NCBI GenBank assembly: GCA_910578115.1
Contig: CAJTPO010000045.1
Span: 1-38,252 of the forward strand
Direction: 5' to 3'
Length of the DNA: 38,252 nucleotides
From: an uncultured Lachnospiraceae bacterium
GTDB lineage: Bacteria; Bacillota; Clostridia; Lachnospirales; Lachnospiraceae
Under the pieces are notes generated by a model, which worked only from the letters and a program-made list of their open reading frames with translations, ran no database searches and was not told the DNA's origin. Within the stretch, counting starts at the first letter, position 1, and each line of letters opens with the position of its first letter. The translations under genes were made by a program, and so were the position numbers. Positions 18,086 through 25,386 of the stretch are shown here, piece after piece.

Positions 18086-18207
18086 TTCTTACAACCATGT
18101 CCTTTCTTCAGCCCGAGCCCTGCATCATCGGCCACAGGCCTGCACATTAACCTGATACCATAGTGCAGAACTTCCGGTGAATACATTACCAGAGATTCAC
18201 CTTTCAT
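18082..18207 (-). CDS. small 41-residue ORF between pelE and the DUF2194 gene
   Basis: This ORF begins 14 bases after the pelE stop and ends in TGA that overlaps the next gene's ATG (ATGA). It therefore fills the otherwise longest gap inside the pel cluster. The product starts MKGESLVMYSPEVLHYG and ends in GLKKGHGCKK, with two cysteines and a basic tail. It has no membrane helix and no signal peptide. The ribosome site is weak (GCGGA directly before ATG). No family is recognised. It could be a translated coupling peptide, a small accessory protein, or a chance open frame; the exact ATGA junction favours translation. Confidence 0.4.
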   Translation of the reverse strand: MKGESLVMYSPEVLHYGIRLMCRPVADDAGLGLKKGHGCKK

Positions 18208-18221
18208 TCCGCAACGCAGTA

Positions 18222-19181
18222 CTAACTGAAGATTCGTATCAACTCCAAAGTCTCATTATCAATCACAACATCCGACTGTTTTAAGGCATCCAGTGTACGG
18301 AAGAAAGCCTCTTTGTTCCTGACAATAAAGTACAACTTTAATTTGCAGGTAAATGCCGAAAGTCTGTCCGGATACTGCTCTGCCAGACGCTCACACCATT
18401 TCTCCGAATTCTCAAAATCATTAATATCCAAAAGTCTTAAGCATAAGCTCTCATACTGCTTTTCTGTCATTCCGGAAGGATTCTTGGTATAAAACGATTC
18501 TGCCGCTTCCACCATCATGTGAACGAATCTTCTCTGTTCCAGTTCAGTAAACACTTTCTGCTTTAAAACATTGTCCGTATAGTCGATCATCATATCTTCA
18601 TATTCGGTCTGGTCATTCTCTTCCTGTCTGATTCCAAGATAGAGTTTCTGTGCCTCCATACGGAATTCGCTTAATTCATGACTTAAGACTGCCGCTGCAT
18701 AGTGCGATGATTCGGAATCCTGTGTCTCCAAAGCCAGAGCAATCGCTGCCAGAGAATTCTGTATCTCACCTTTCAGAACATTTAACATTGCCGTACGCAG
18801 ACTTTTCTGATCATTAACCGCTATGGCTTCTTCCAGCGGAATGACATTTCTTTCTCTTTCCTCATCCGCCTTCAACTGTGTTCTGACACGTTCCTTACTG
18901 AAGACGACATCATCCAGCTCCACCTGGAATCTGAAAATCGTCAGATAAAACAGATGCACGACAAAGAAGAATAACGGTCCAACCACCGGACACAACACCA
19001 TAACGATAAACCGCAGCAGATAAGTTCTCCGATTATCATGCAGACGTTCTGCCTCACCTTCTCTTTCCCGATTACGGATCGGAACCATTATCAATATACC
19101 GATCAGCAGGTAGAGGATCGCAACAATCGTATTGACAATCACAACGATGAGGAAAAGATACTCATCTCTCGTCAAGGTCAT
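18222..19181 (-). CDS. pelE: PelE-like membrane and helical-repeat scaffold protein
   Basis: Trimmed to 319 residues. It has hydrophobic helices near the N-terminus: about residues 8-36 (LFLIVVIVNTIVAILYLLIG) and a pair at about 56-85 around the block VLCPVVGPLFFFVVHLFYL. A charged stretch and a helical C-terminal region rich in Leu/Ala/Glu follow, compatible with tetratricopeptide-like repeats (for example ESLCLRLLDINDFENSEKWCERL near 260). PelE has this layout and bridges PelD and PelG. The ATG at 19181 overlaps the pelD stop (ATGA), with AGGAGG 7 bases upstream, which decides the start against one 27 bases earlier. The call rests on topology and gene order more than on motifs. Confidence 0.78.
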   Translation of the reverse strand: MTLTRDEYLFLIVVIVNTIVAILYLLIGILIMVPIRNREREGEAERLHDNRRTYLLRFIVMVLCPVVGPLFFFVVHLFYLTIFRFQVELDDVVFSKERVRTQLKADEERERNVIPLEEAIAVNDQKSLRTAMLNVLKGEIQNSLAAIALALETQDSESSHYAAAVLSHELSEFRMEAQKLYLGIRQEENDQTEYEDMMIDYTDNVLKQKVFTELEQRRFVHMMVEAAESFYTKNPSGMTEKQYESLCLRLLDINDFENSEKWCERLAEQYPDRLSAFTCKLKLYFIVRNKEAFFRTLDALKQSDVVIDNETLELIRIFS

Positions 19182-21352
19182 AACTCGACCTCCTCTCTGA
19201 GACGGCATCCGTAACCCGCACTCCGGAAACGCTCCATCACACCCTCTGCATTCTTCTCATCTGTATTGGACAGCAGAATATAAAATCCGCCATCTTCCAA
19301 CATACCCATATAGTCTGTCTGACGCATATTCTTCCCCAGCACTTCCGCCGCCTGTCTGCGGTCATCCGTCACAATCTCAAGCAATGCACATTCCGTCAGG
19401 CCATTTGTCTTCGCGCCAAAAAAAGCTCTCACCAACTGACCGAATGCATCCGGTGACATGATATTGGTCTGTTCCAGATAACGCTGGCTGGTAAGCGCAT
19501 CCAGATAACGATTTGCATGCACTACGGCATTCTGGATCAGGGAACCCACAATCGTCAGACGATTCGCTTCCGGCAGTGTCATACGCTGCCATGGAATTCC
19601 CCAGATCATCAGGATCAGTTCCATCCTGTCCTCTGTGTACACGGCGCTGGCCATCAGCGGCAGCTTCTCGTCCATCTTCTTATTAATAAATACACGATGC
19701 TCCTTCAAATCTGTGTACAGATCTTCCATATCTGTATATTTAATGGAATTCCCCAGCTTCCTGGCTTCGCCGGAAGTAAAGGAAAACAGTCTGGCATAAT
19801 CTCCGTTCGCCACCGTATAGACAGCCACATCCTTACTGTCCATCAGTTCTCCCAGCACTTTCGCCGCATAGAATAGCACTTCTTCCGATTCATACGCCTC
19901 CAGACTGGAGGTGATCTCATAAATCTTTCCCAAGCTGTCGCGCTGGTTTACCAGCTGCGTCTCAAAACTCTGTTTCATGCGGACGTTACTGTCGTTAATA
20001 TCTGCAATATCATCCACCTTCCTGCTCAGGTAACGCACCTCTTCCTCGTTCTCGTCCTTGACGAATTGCAGCTGATCACGCATATATCCCACTACCATAC
20101 CGATGATAAACAGCTGCACCATCCATATGTAGATATTGTAGTCCAGCAGCACTTCAAACCCTGTACGACCGTACATCTGCTGCAGAAAATAACCAACCAC
20201 GGCCAACAGCGACGAGAAGATCGCCTGCTGCTGTCCATAAATAATGGCAAATAACAGGACATATAACAGGAAAAAGTCCAGTCTGTTAAAATATTCGCTT
20301 CCGGACGCCTTACTGTTCAATATAAAAAACGGAATAAAACAGATCAGATTCTCAACAAACGGAAATACCCGCTTAAAAGTAACTTTGATGCCATGCCAGA
20401 TTCTTCCTGCCCTGCTCCCTCCGGCATCCTCCGCGCTGATAAACGCATCGGCATTCCGCTTCATATATCTGACAACCTGCTCCACACCCTCCTCATAATG
20501 AACAAAAATATTCTGGCCGTATTCCTCCTGATACATCCTTCCATCCAGTACCAGACGGAATTTCTCACCCACCGAGTTGTTGACCAGTCTGATCCCGCCG
20601 CCCATGGCTTTGATAACCAGTTCTGCCAGCCTGATCTCATTGATCTCTTCCATGGAGGAAATATGATAGCAGGCCATCGCCGGGTTCTCTTCCATCATCA
20701 CCTTATAGGCCAGTTCTACCGCATCATTCAGATACAGCATGGAAAAAACCTTTCTGTCACTGGCCGAAACCCTGCCTGTCTTCAACGCTTCCAGGCACAT
20801 CTGAAAGCATGGATTGCTTTCCTCCTGCCCTTTGCGCGGCACACCGTACAAATGGTCGAAGCGCAGGATGAGGGTGCTGATCCCCTGTGTTTTCCTGTAG
20901 TTCTCGCAGATTTCTTCTCCCTGCGCGATCGCCATGGCCTTAAACCCTCTTGGAGAGACGACGGCGGATTCTGGAATATCATTGTGCCAGGCTCCGCTGT
21001 ACACATCGTGGGATGAGAAATAGACAAATTTTCCTTTGCCCACCATGGAATACGTAGCCAGAATATTCATCAGTGACGCCGTATACCGCACAGATTCCTG
21101 CCTTTCTCTGTGCCAGTCAAAATTTGTATCGAAGGCCCCCATGAAGACAACCATATCCGGCTTTACACTCTCAAAAATATCCTTAATACTCTCATCCTCA
21201 TACGGATAGTCATACCGTTCAAATACATGCTTGTAAGAAAACTTTCTGTCTCTCCGGCCTGTCAGCAGAAAAATCCGGTGTTTACCCTTATTCAGTTTAT
21301 CAATCACGGCATCTGTCATTCTACTGCCGCCACCAATTAATAATACATTCAT
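19178..21352 (-). CDS. pelD: PelD-like c-di-GMP receptor with N-terminal SDR-type Rossmann domain
   Basis: 724 residues in two parts. Residues 1-300 form an extended-SDR/epimerase-like Rossmann domain: glycine-rich MNVLLIGGGSRM, YFSSHDVYSG at 111-120, ILRFDHLYG at 162-170. The expected YxxxK after SPRG (about 133-145) is missing. Residues 333-424 hold four hydrophobic helices, then a coiled-coil-like stretch (430-475), a GAF-like domain (485-615) and a degenerate GGDEF (625-720). In the last, the active site is EDGGF (686-690), while the inhibitory-site motif RQTD (Arg677, Asp680) sits at the standard distance upstream. That is the hallmark of PelD, which binds c-di-GMP to switch on Pel export. 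First gene of the locus; its AAGGAT site is distant and weak. Confidence 0.88.
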   Translation of the reverse strand: MNVLLIGGGSRMTDAVIDKLNKGKHRIFLLTGRRDRKFSYKHVFERYDYPYEDESIKDIFESVKPDMVVFMGAFDTNFDWHRERQESVRYTASLMNILATYSMVGKGKFVYFSSHDVYSGAWHNDIPESAVVSPRGFKAMAIAQGEEICENYRKTQGISTLILRFDHLYGVPRKGQEESNPCFQMCLEALKTGRVSASDRKVFSMLYLNDAVELAYKVMMEENPAMACYHISSMEEINEIRLAELVIKAMGGGIRLVNNSVGEKFRLVLDGRMYQEEYGQNIFVHYEEGVEQVVRYMKRNADAFISAEDAGGSRAGRIWHGIKVTFKRVFPFVENLICFIPFFILNSKASGSEYFNRLDFFLLYVLLFAIIYGQQQAIFSSLLAVVGYFLQQMYGRTGFEVLLDYNIYIWMVQLFIIGMVVGYMRDQLQFVKDENEEEVRYLSRKVDDIADINDSNVRMKQSFETQLVNQRDSLGKIYEITSSLEAYESEEVLFYAAKVLGELMDSKDVAVYTVANGDYARLFSFTSGEARKLGNSIKYTDMEDLYTDLKEHRVFINKKMDEKLPLMASAVYTEDRMELILMIWGIPWQRMTLPEANRLTIVGSLIQNAVVHANRYLDALTSQRYLEQTNIMSPDAFGQLVRAFFGAKTNGLTECALLEIVTDDRRQAAEVLGKNMRQTDYMGMLEDGGFYILLSNTDEKNAEGVMERFRSAGYGCRLREEVEL

Positions 21353-21359
21353 TTACCGT

Positions 21360-21446
21360 CTACCATCCTTCAGCCTTCTCATTTGCCAAAGCAGCCTGGA
21401 TCTTCCCCGTGCCATTGGCCTGTAACCTCGTGAATCTTCCATGCAT
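21360..21446 (-). other. possible 28-codon leader ORF upstream of pelD
   Basis: Inside the predicted pel transcript leader an ATG opens 28 codons (beginning MHGRFTRLQANG) and ends in TAG 8 bases before the pelD ATG. A GTGGG directly precedes the ATG, too close for a good ribosome site. No family is recognised. It could be a leader peptide, but a chance frame is quite possible. Confidence 0.22.
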
Positions 21447-21458
21447 CCCACTATATTT

Positions 21459-21482
21459 TTGACAAAAAAAATATTTTGTCAA
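21459..21482. repeat. inverted repeat in the early pel leader
   Basis: Perfect 9-base arms TTGACAAAA (21459-21467) and TTTTGTCAA (21474-21482) around a 6-base A/T centre. It lies about 20 bases downstream of the proposed pel -10 box, so it could be an operator or an early RNA hairpin. One arm also reads TTGACA on the minus strand and could itself be a -35 box, but no good -10 follows at normal spacing. Confidence 0.5.
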
Positions 21483-21501
21483 TTGTGAGCGCATTTTTTA
21501 A

Positions 21502-21531
21502 ATTATATCATATTTAGTTTAATCATTTCAA
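21502..21531 (-). promoter_or_regulatory. predicted sigmaA promoter of the pel locus
   Basis: On the minus strand TTGAAA (21526-21531) is followed after 18 bases by a perfect TATAAT (21502-21507). Transcription would begin near 21495, giving a leader of about 140 bases before pelD. No other strong promoter was found between here and the left window edge. Confidence 0.6.
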
Positions 21532-21695
21532 TTAAATTTTATATTCTTATAAATAATTGAACTAATAAGCCTGACAAAACGTTTTCTCATTCGTTCGATC
21601 TAGGATCACTTCCAATTTCCGTCAAAATACGTTACATACAGTATGTACCATATTAAAGCCGATAACAAAACAGGAGCTTTGATGCTGTAATTTAC

Positions 21696-21723
21696 TTTAC
21701 AATGGCAGAGAATTTGATATAAT
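21696..21723 (+). promoter_or_regulatory. predicted sigmaA promoter of the CZB receptor gene
   Basis: TTTACA (21696-21701), 16-base spacer, perfect TATAAT (21718-21723). The leader to the receptor ATG would be about 90 bases. A second TATAAT at 21784-21789 with a poor -35 (TGGAAA at 21761-21766) could be an alternative start closer to the gene. Confidence 0.6.
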
Positions 21724-21821
21724 ACTAATATATCTTAAGTACATTTTATTGTTTTTATTATGGAAAAAGAAAAAACACTCTGTTATAATCAGATTATATA
21801 TGGGTGACAGGAGGGACCAAA

Positions 21822-23240
21822 ATGAGAAACAAAAATGACAAAATATTACAGAGCCTCGGCAGAATGGAGCCTGTAGACGGCAACAGGGAAGCGGAGGAGA
21901 TCCAAAAGCGGCTGAATGAAGGAAGAGATAAGTTTAATCAGCTTGTAGGTGGTATCTGTAAGTCTGTTATGCAGATCAGTGCTCTCGATCTTGCCATGGG
22001 AGACAGTACCGATAAGATGGGCCATATCAGCAATACTGTTAAGAGTATATCTGAAACGGTAGTGCGTGCTTCCCAGATGACAGAAGAGAATATGAATGAG
22101 GTGGTGAACGCGCACGAAGGGTTTGCCGAGTCTATTGCACAGGTATCTTCTGCAGCCGGTTCTATTATGGATGATATGGAAGAAAGCAGCCGTGAGATTT
22201 CTTCTATCGTTGAGGAATCACAGTTTACCATCGATAAATCTGACCAGATGAAGGACGACATGCAGGAACTGCTTGAGATCATCAAGGGCATGAACGAAGT
22301 GATCAAAGGTATTAATTCCATTTCATCTCAGACAAATATGCTCGCTCTGAACGCTTCCATCGAAGCTGCCAGAGCCGGTGAAGCAGGCAAAGGCTTTGCC
22401 GTTGTTGCCGATCAGATCAGAAGTCTGGCGGATGAAACGAAACAGCTTACCGGCAATATGGACGGTTTTGTTGCCAAAATCGAGAACGCATCCAAAATGA
22501 GCTGTGAGAGTCTTGATCATACTGTAGTAGAACTGGAATCCATGAGAGAGAATCTGAGTAAGGTTCTTTCCAATAATGAGAGAAATGTTTCCAACATTGT
22601 CAACATAACCGATTCTATCACCACTATTGCTGCTACCAGTGAGGAAATCTTCAGTGCCGTTACCAACGTACAGGATCAGATGGTTCGTCTTCGTGAAGAG
22701 TGTCTCTCCCTGAACGAGCAGTCCGATATGCTTGGCAGCGTATCCGAAGATCTGAAAGTCAATATGCGCCCTGTTTCCGTCATCGAGAAAGAGCTGGATG
22801 ATACCGCTAAATTAATGGGCAATATGGTACACGACGTCTTCTATATGCTCAGCAACCGCCAGTTTATAACAAATGTGCAGAATGCGATCACCGCACATCA
22901 GAACTGGTTAAAGACTCTGGGCAATATGGTGAAAGACAGAGAGTGCGTTCCCCTGCAGACTGATGACACCAAATGTGCTTTTGGCCATTTCTATTACGCC
23001 ATGAACCCTCGCAACAAGATGATCTCTCCTCTTTGGAGCGGTCTGGCAGAGAAACACCGCCGTTTCCATGGATACGGCAAAAATGCTATTGTTGCTCTTA
23101 AGAATCAGGATTACAGCAAAGCTGAGAATGAGTACAGATCTGCCGTAAAGCTTTCGGATGATCTGCTCAATGACTTCAAGAAAATAGTCGAAAATGCGGA
23201 AGCTTTAGAAAGAGAACATCTGAAGGTTTTTGCAGAATAG
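21822..23240 (+). CDS. soluble methyl-accepting chemotaxis-type receptor with CZB zinc-binding domain
   Basis: 472 residues without any membrane helix, so cytoplasmic. A long coiled-coil (about 20-340) contains the receptor tip SSQTNMLALNASIEAARAGE at 168-187, the site that contacts CheA/CheW. The C-terminal CZB domain has the expected ligands His359 (AHQNW), Cys385 (KCAFGHFYY), His412 and His416 (KHRRFH). CZB domains bind zinc tightly and are found on chemoreceptors and diguanylate cyclases. There is no separate periplasmic or PAS sensor. The ATG at 21822 is chosen for the AGGAGGG 7 bases upstream; a GTG at 21804 is less likely. It is transcribed away from the pel locus, with its own promoter and terminator. 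Link to Pel control is inference. Confidence 0.93.
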   Translation: MRNKNDKILQSLGRMEPVDGNREAEEIQKRLNEGRDKFNQLVGGICKSVMQISALDLAMGDSTDKMGHISNTVKSISETVVRASQMTEENMNEVVNAHEGFAESIAQVSSAAGSIMDDMEESSREISSIVEESQFTIDKSDQMKDDMQELLEIIKGMNEVIKGINSISSQTNMLALNASIEAARAGEAGKGFAVVADQIRSLADETKQLTGNMDGFVAKIENASKMSCESLDHTVVELESMRENLSKVLSNNERNVSNIVNITDSITTIAATSEEIFSAVTNVQDQMVRLREECLSLNEQSDMLGSVSEDLKVNMRPVSVIEKELDDTAKLMGNMVHDVFYMLSNRQFITNVQNAITAHQNWLKTLGNMVKDRECVPLQTDDTKCAFGHFYYAMNPRNKMISPLWSGLAEKHRRFHGYGKNAIVALKNQDYSKAENEYRSAVKLSDDLLNDFKKIVENAEALEREHLKVFAE

Positions 23241-23283
23241 TGATTCATACAGCCTGTTGCATGAATGTATTTCAGAAAGCAGG

Positions 23284-23343
23284 AAGAGGATACAGCCCGG
23301 CATCCGGCCGGTTATGTATCCTCTTCTTTATTGTTTTTCTTTC
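23284..23343 (+). terminator. rho-independent terminator of the CZB receptor gene
   Basis: An 11-base stem, AAGAGGATACA (23284-23294) with TGTATCCTCTT (23315-23325), whose loop contains a further CCGG-rich hairpin, is followed by a T-rich tract CTTTATTGTTTTTCTTTC. The opposite side lacks a U-tract, so it works rightward only. Confidence 0.85.
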
Positions 23344-23377
23344 ATACAGCTCTTTCTACAATATTTACAATACACCG

Positions 23378-24742
23378 TTAATTCTTAAAGCTGTGAATCG
23401 GTGCCGGAATTCTCCCGCCGCGATTCACAAAAGCCTCACAGGAAAATCCGTTAACCGGCATAATCGGCGCATAGCCAAGCAGGCCGCCAAACTCTACCGT
23501 CTCTCCTACCCCCTTACCGATCACCGGAATAAGCCGCACAGCTGTTGTCTTCTGGTTCACCATGCCGATTGCCATCTCATCTGCTATGATCCCCGAGATC
23601 GTTGCCGCCCTGGTGTCTCCTGGAATCGCAATCATGTCAAGCCCTACGGAGCAGACACAGGTCATGGCTTCCAATTTTTCCAACGTCAATGCCCCTGCCA
23701 CAACCGCATCGATCATCCCCTGATCTTCACTGACCGGAATAAACGCACCGCTTAACCCGCCGACATAGGAGGAGGCCATGACACCTCCCTTTTTTACCTG
23801 ATCATTCAACAACGCCAGGGCCGCCGTAGTACCGGGTGCTCCTGCATGCTCCAATCCAATCTCACATAATATATCCGCCACGGAATCCCCTATAGCCGGC
23901 GTCGGCGCAAGAGAAAGATCCACAATGCCAAAAGGCACCTGCAGACATCTGGAAGCCTCCTTTGCCACAAGCTGTCCTACCCTTGTTACCTTAAACGCCG
24001 TTTTCTTAATCGTCTCGCACAGTACCTCAAAGCTTTCTCCCCGAACCTTCTCCAATGCTGTCTTTACCACGCCAGGGCCGCTCACTCCCACATTAATGAC
24101 CTTATCTGCCTCCGTCACGCCATGAAATGCGCCCGCCATAAATGGATTGTCATCCGGTGCATTGCAGAATACTACCAGTTTGGCGCACCCTAAGGAATCC
24201 GCATCCTTTGTAGCCTCCGCAGTCTGTACGATAACCTCTCCCATCAGCTTTACAGCATCCATATTGATCCCCGTCTTAGTGGATCCCACATTGACAGAAC
24301 TGCACACCCGCTCCGTCACGGAAAGTGCCTTCGGAATAGAGCGGATCAGCATTTCATCCGCCTCTGTCATGCCTTTGGAAACCAGTGCCGAATACCCGCC
24401 AATAAAATTCACGCCAACTTCATGCGCTACCTTGTCCAGCGTATTCGCAATCGAAACAAAATCTTCCGGCGATTTACAGGCTGCCCCGCCGATCAGTGAA
24501 ACCGGAGTGACAGAAATCCTCTTGTTAACGATTGGAATCCCATATTCAGCGGAAATATACTCTCCTGTGGACACAAGATCTTTGGCCGCATCATAGATTT
24601 TGTGATAGATCTTCTCATTGACCAGCTTCAGATCGGCATCGATACAATCTAAAAGACTGATCCCCAGCGTAATCGTACGTACGTCAAGATTTTCCTTCTC
24701 TATCATCTCATTTGTTTCCGCTACTTCAAATATATTGATCAT
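23378..24742 (-). CDS. PFL family protein (UPF0210/DUF711)
   Basis: 454 residues. It matches the conserved PFL/UPF0210 family: N-terminal MINIFEVAETNEMI, internal TLGISLLDCID, NFIGGYSALVSKG, and the C-terminal NRGGRIPAPIHSFKN ending typical of the family. The family is widespread, has a pyruvate-formate-lyase-like fold by structural genomics, and has no agreed reaction. It is almost always encoded directly after a small ACT-domain protein, as here (stop of the ACT gene 130 bases upstream), which suggests a regulator-enzyme pair. Start 24742 has GGGGGAAAT upstream; the in-frame codon 33 bases earlier has no site. The terminator at its end is not evident. Confidence 0.92.
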   Translation of the reverse strand: MINIFEVAETNEMIEKENLDVRTITLGISLLDCIDADLKLVNEKIYHKIYDAAKDLVSTGEYISAEYGIPIVNKRISVTPVSLIGGAACKSPEDFVSIANTLDKVAHEVGVNFIGGYSALVSKGMTEADEMLIRSIPKALSVTERVCSSVNVGSTKTGINMDAVKLMGEVIVQTAEATKDADSLGCAKLVVFCNAPDDNPFMAGAFHGVTEADKVINVGVSGPGVVKTALEKVRGESFEVLCETIKKTAFKVTRVGQLVAKEASRCLQVPFGIVDLSLAPTPAIGDSVADILCEIGLEHAGAPGTTAALALLNDQVKKGGVMASSYVGGLSGAFIPVSEDQGMIDAVVAGALTLEKLEAMTCVCSVGLDMIAIPGDTRAATISGIIADEMAIGMVNQKTTAVRLIPVIGKGVGETVEFGGLLGYAPIMPVNGFSCEAFVNRGGRIPAPIHSFKN

Positions 24743-24768
24743 ATTTCCCCCATTTCTGCGCTGCTTTT

Positions 24769-24860
24769 GTCTCAACTATGTTGAGACGTCGCATGAAACG
24801 AGTTTGTGGCAGGCAACGCGCAGACACAAATCCCGCGATTGAAAATTTCAATTTTCAATC
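24769..24860. repeat. hairpin cluster between the ACT and PFL genes
   Basis: Two perfect palindromes: GTCTCAAC-TAT-GTTGAGAC (24769-24787), and 10-base arms GATTGAAAAT (24837-24846) and ATTTTCAATC (24851-24860) with a TTCA centre. They lie in the 130-base gap of what is probably one transcript, so they may affect RNA processing or stability. Neither has a clean U-tract for termination. Confidence 0.6.
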
Positions 24861-24872
24861 TTTTCTCCGCTC

Positions 24873-25145
24873 TTAAATTCTGTGCATCTGGTTAAAGATC
24901 TCTTCCTTCTGACACTTAATGATAACGCCAATACTCTCACCAAGCTGTTCCAGTTCCTTTACGATCACCCCAAAATCCGTCGTGGTCTGATTGGTATCCA
25001 CGATCATCATCATATTAAAATATCCCTGTACGATGGTCTGGGAAATATCCAATATATTAATCTGATGTTCCGCCAGATAAGTACAAACCCTGGCAATGAT
25101 ACCCACTGTATCTCTTCCTACTACTGTTATGATCGTCTTTTTCAT
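24873..25145 (-). CDS. ACT domain-containing protein (UPF0237 type)
   Basis: 90 residues, a single ACT domain: MKKTIITVVGRDTVGIIARV (1-20), a small-ligand-binding fold with beta-alpha-beta-beta-alpha-beta pattern. It resembles the regulatory domain of GcvR. Such stand-alone ACT proteins are paired with PFL/UPF0210 genes across Firmicutes, so it probably senses an amino acid or related metabolite for its neighbour; the ligand is unknown. Start 25145 is set by GGAGG 5 bases upstream; a codon 12 bases earlier would sit on that site. Its ribosome site lies inside copy 1 of a 65-base direct repeat. Confidence 0.93.
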   Translation of the reverse strand: MKKTIITVVGRDTVGIIARVCTYLAEHQINILDISQTIVQGYFNMMMIVDTNQTTTDFGVIVKELEQLGESIGVIIKCQKEEIFNQMHRI

Positions 25146-25147
25146 AT

Positions 25148-25212
25148 TTTCCTCCATTCCGAAGCGTTTTACGCTGAGAACGCGAGCAGAATTTCAAATT
25201 CTGCTCTGCGAT
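25148..25212. repeat. 65-base direct repeat, copy 1
   Basis: Matches 25302-25366 with only about four differing bases. It contains AGCGT-TTT-ACGCT and a perfect palindrome with 11-base arms (GAGCAGAATTT / AAATTCTGCTC, 25184-25206). It also carries the GGAGG ribosome site of the ACT gene at one end. Confidence 0.85.
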
Positions 25213-25217
25213 CAATA

Positions 25218-25263
25218 GAATTTGTGACGCTTCTGCACAAATTCTAACTGAACTTGTTCAGTT
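25218..25263. repeat. two further perfect hairpins between the direct repeats
   Basis: GAATTTGTG (25218-25226) pairs with CACAAATTC (25236-25244). Immediately after, AACTGAAC-TT-GTTCAGTT (25246-25263) is a perfect 8-base stem. With copy 1 of the direct repeat this makes four consecutive stem-loops. Confidence 0.8.
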
Positions 25264-25301
25264 TGTTGAACTAAATTGCTCATCAGAGAATTTATTCTAC
25301 C

Positions 25302-25366
25302 TTTCCTCCATTCCGAAGCGTTTTACGCTGAGTCCGTGAGCAGAATTTCAAATTCTGCTCTGCAAT
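25302..25366. repeat. 65-base direct repeat, copy 2
   Basis: Second copy of 25148-25212, offset 154 bases, with the same two palindromes (arms 25338-25348 and 25350-25360) and the same GGAGG, here not followed by an evident gene start. Probably an intergenic repeat family of this genome or a local duplication. Confidence 0.85.
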
Positions 25367-25386
25367 TTCCGGTTTACCTTACAGGC

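Larger units (their letters stand above)
21353..21821. other. divergent intergenic region between pelD and the CZB receptor
   Basis: 469 bases without an established gene. It holds the leftward pel promoter and leader, an inverted repeat, and the rightward receptor promoter(s), listed separately. The middle (about 21440-21560 and 21700-21780) is very A+T-rich. I looked for a c-di-GMP riboswitch core in the pel leader and did not see one. Confidence 0.8.

Noticed and set aside
21353..21500. c-di-GMP riboswitch in the pel leader
   Set aside because: Expected because the locus is c-di-GMP-linked, but the conserved GEMM-I core elements were not found; the leader reads instead as a small open frame.
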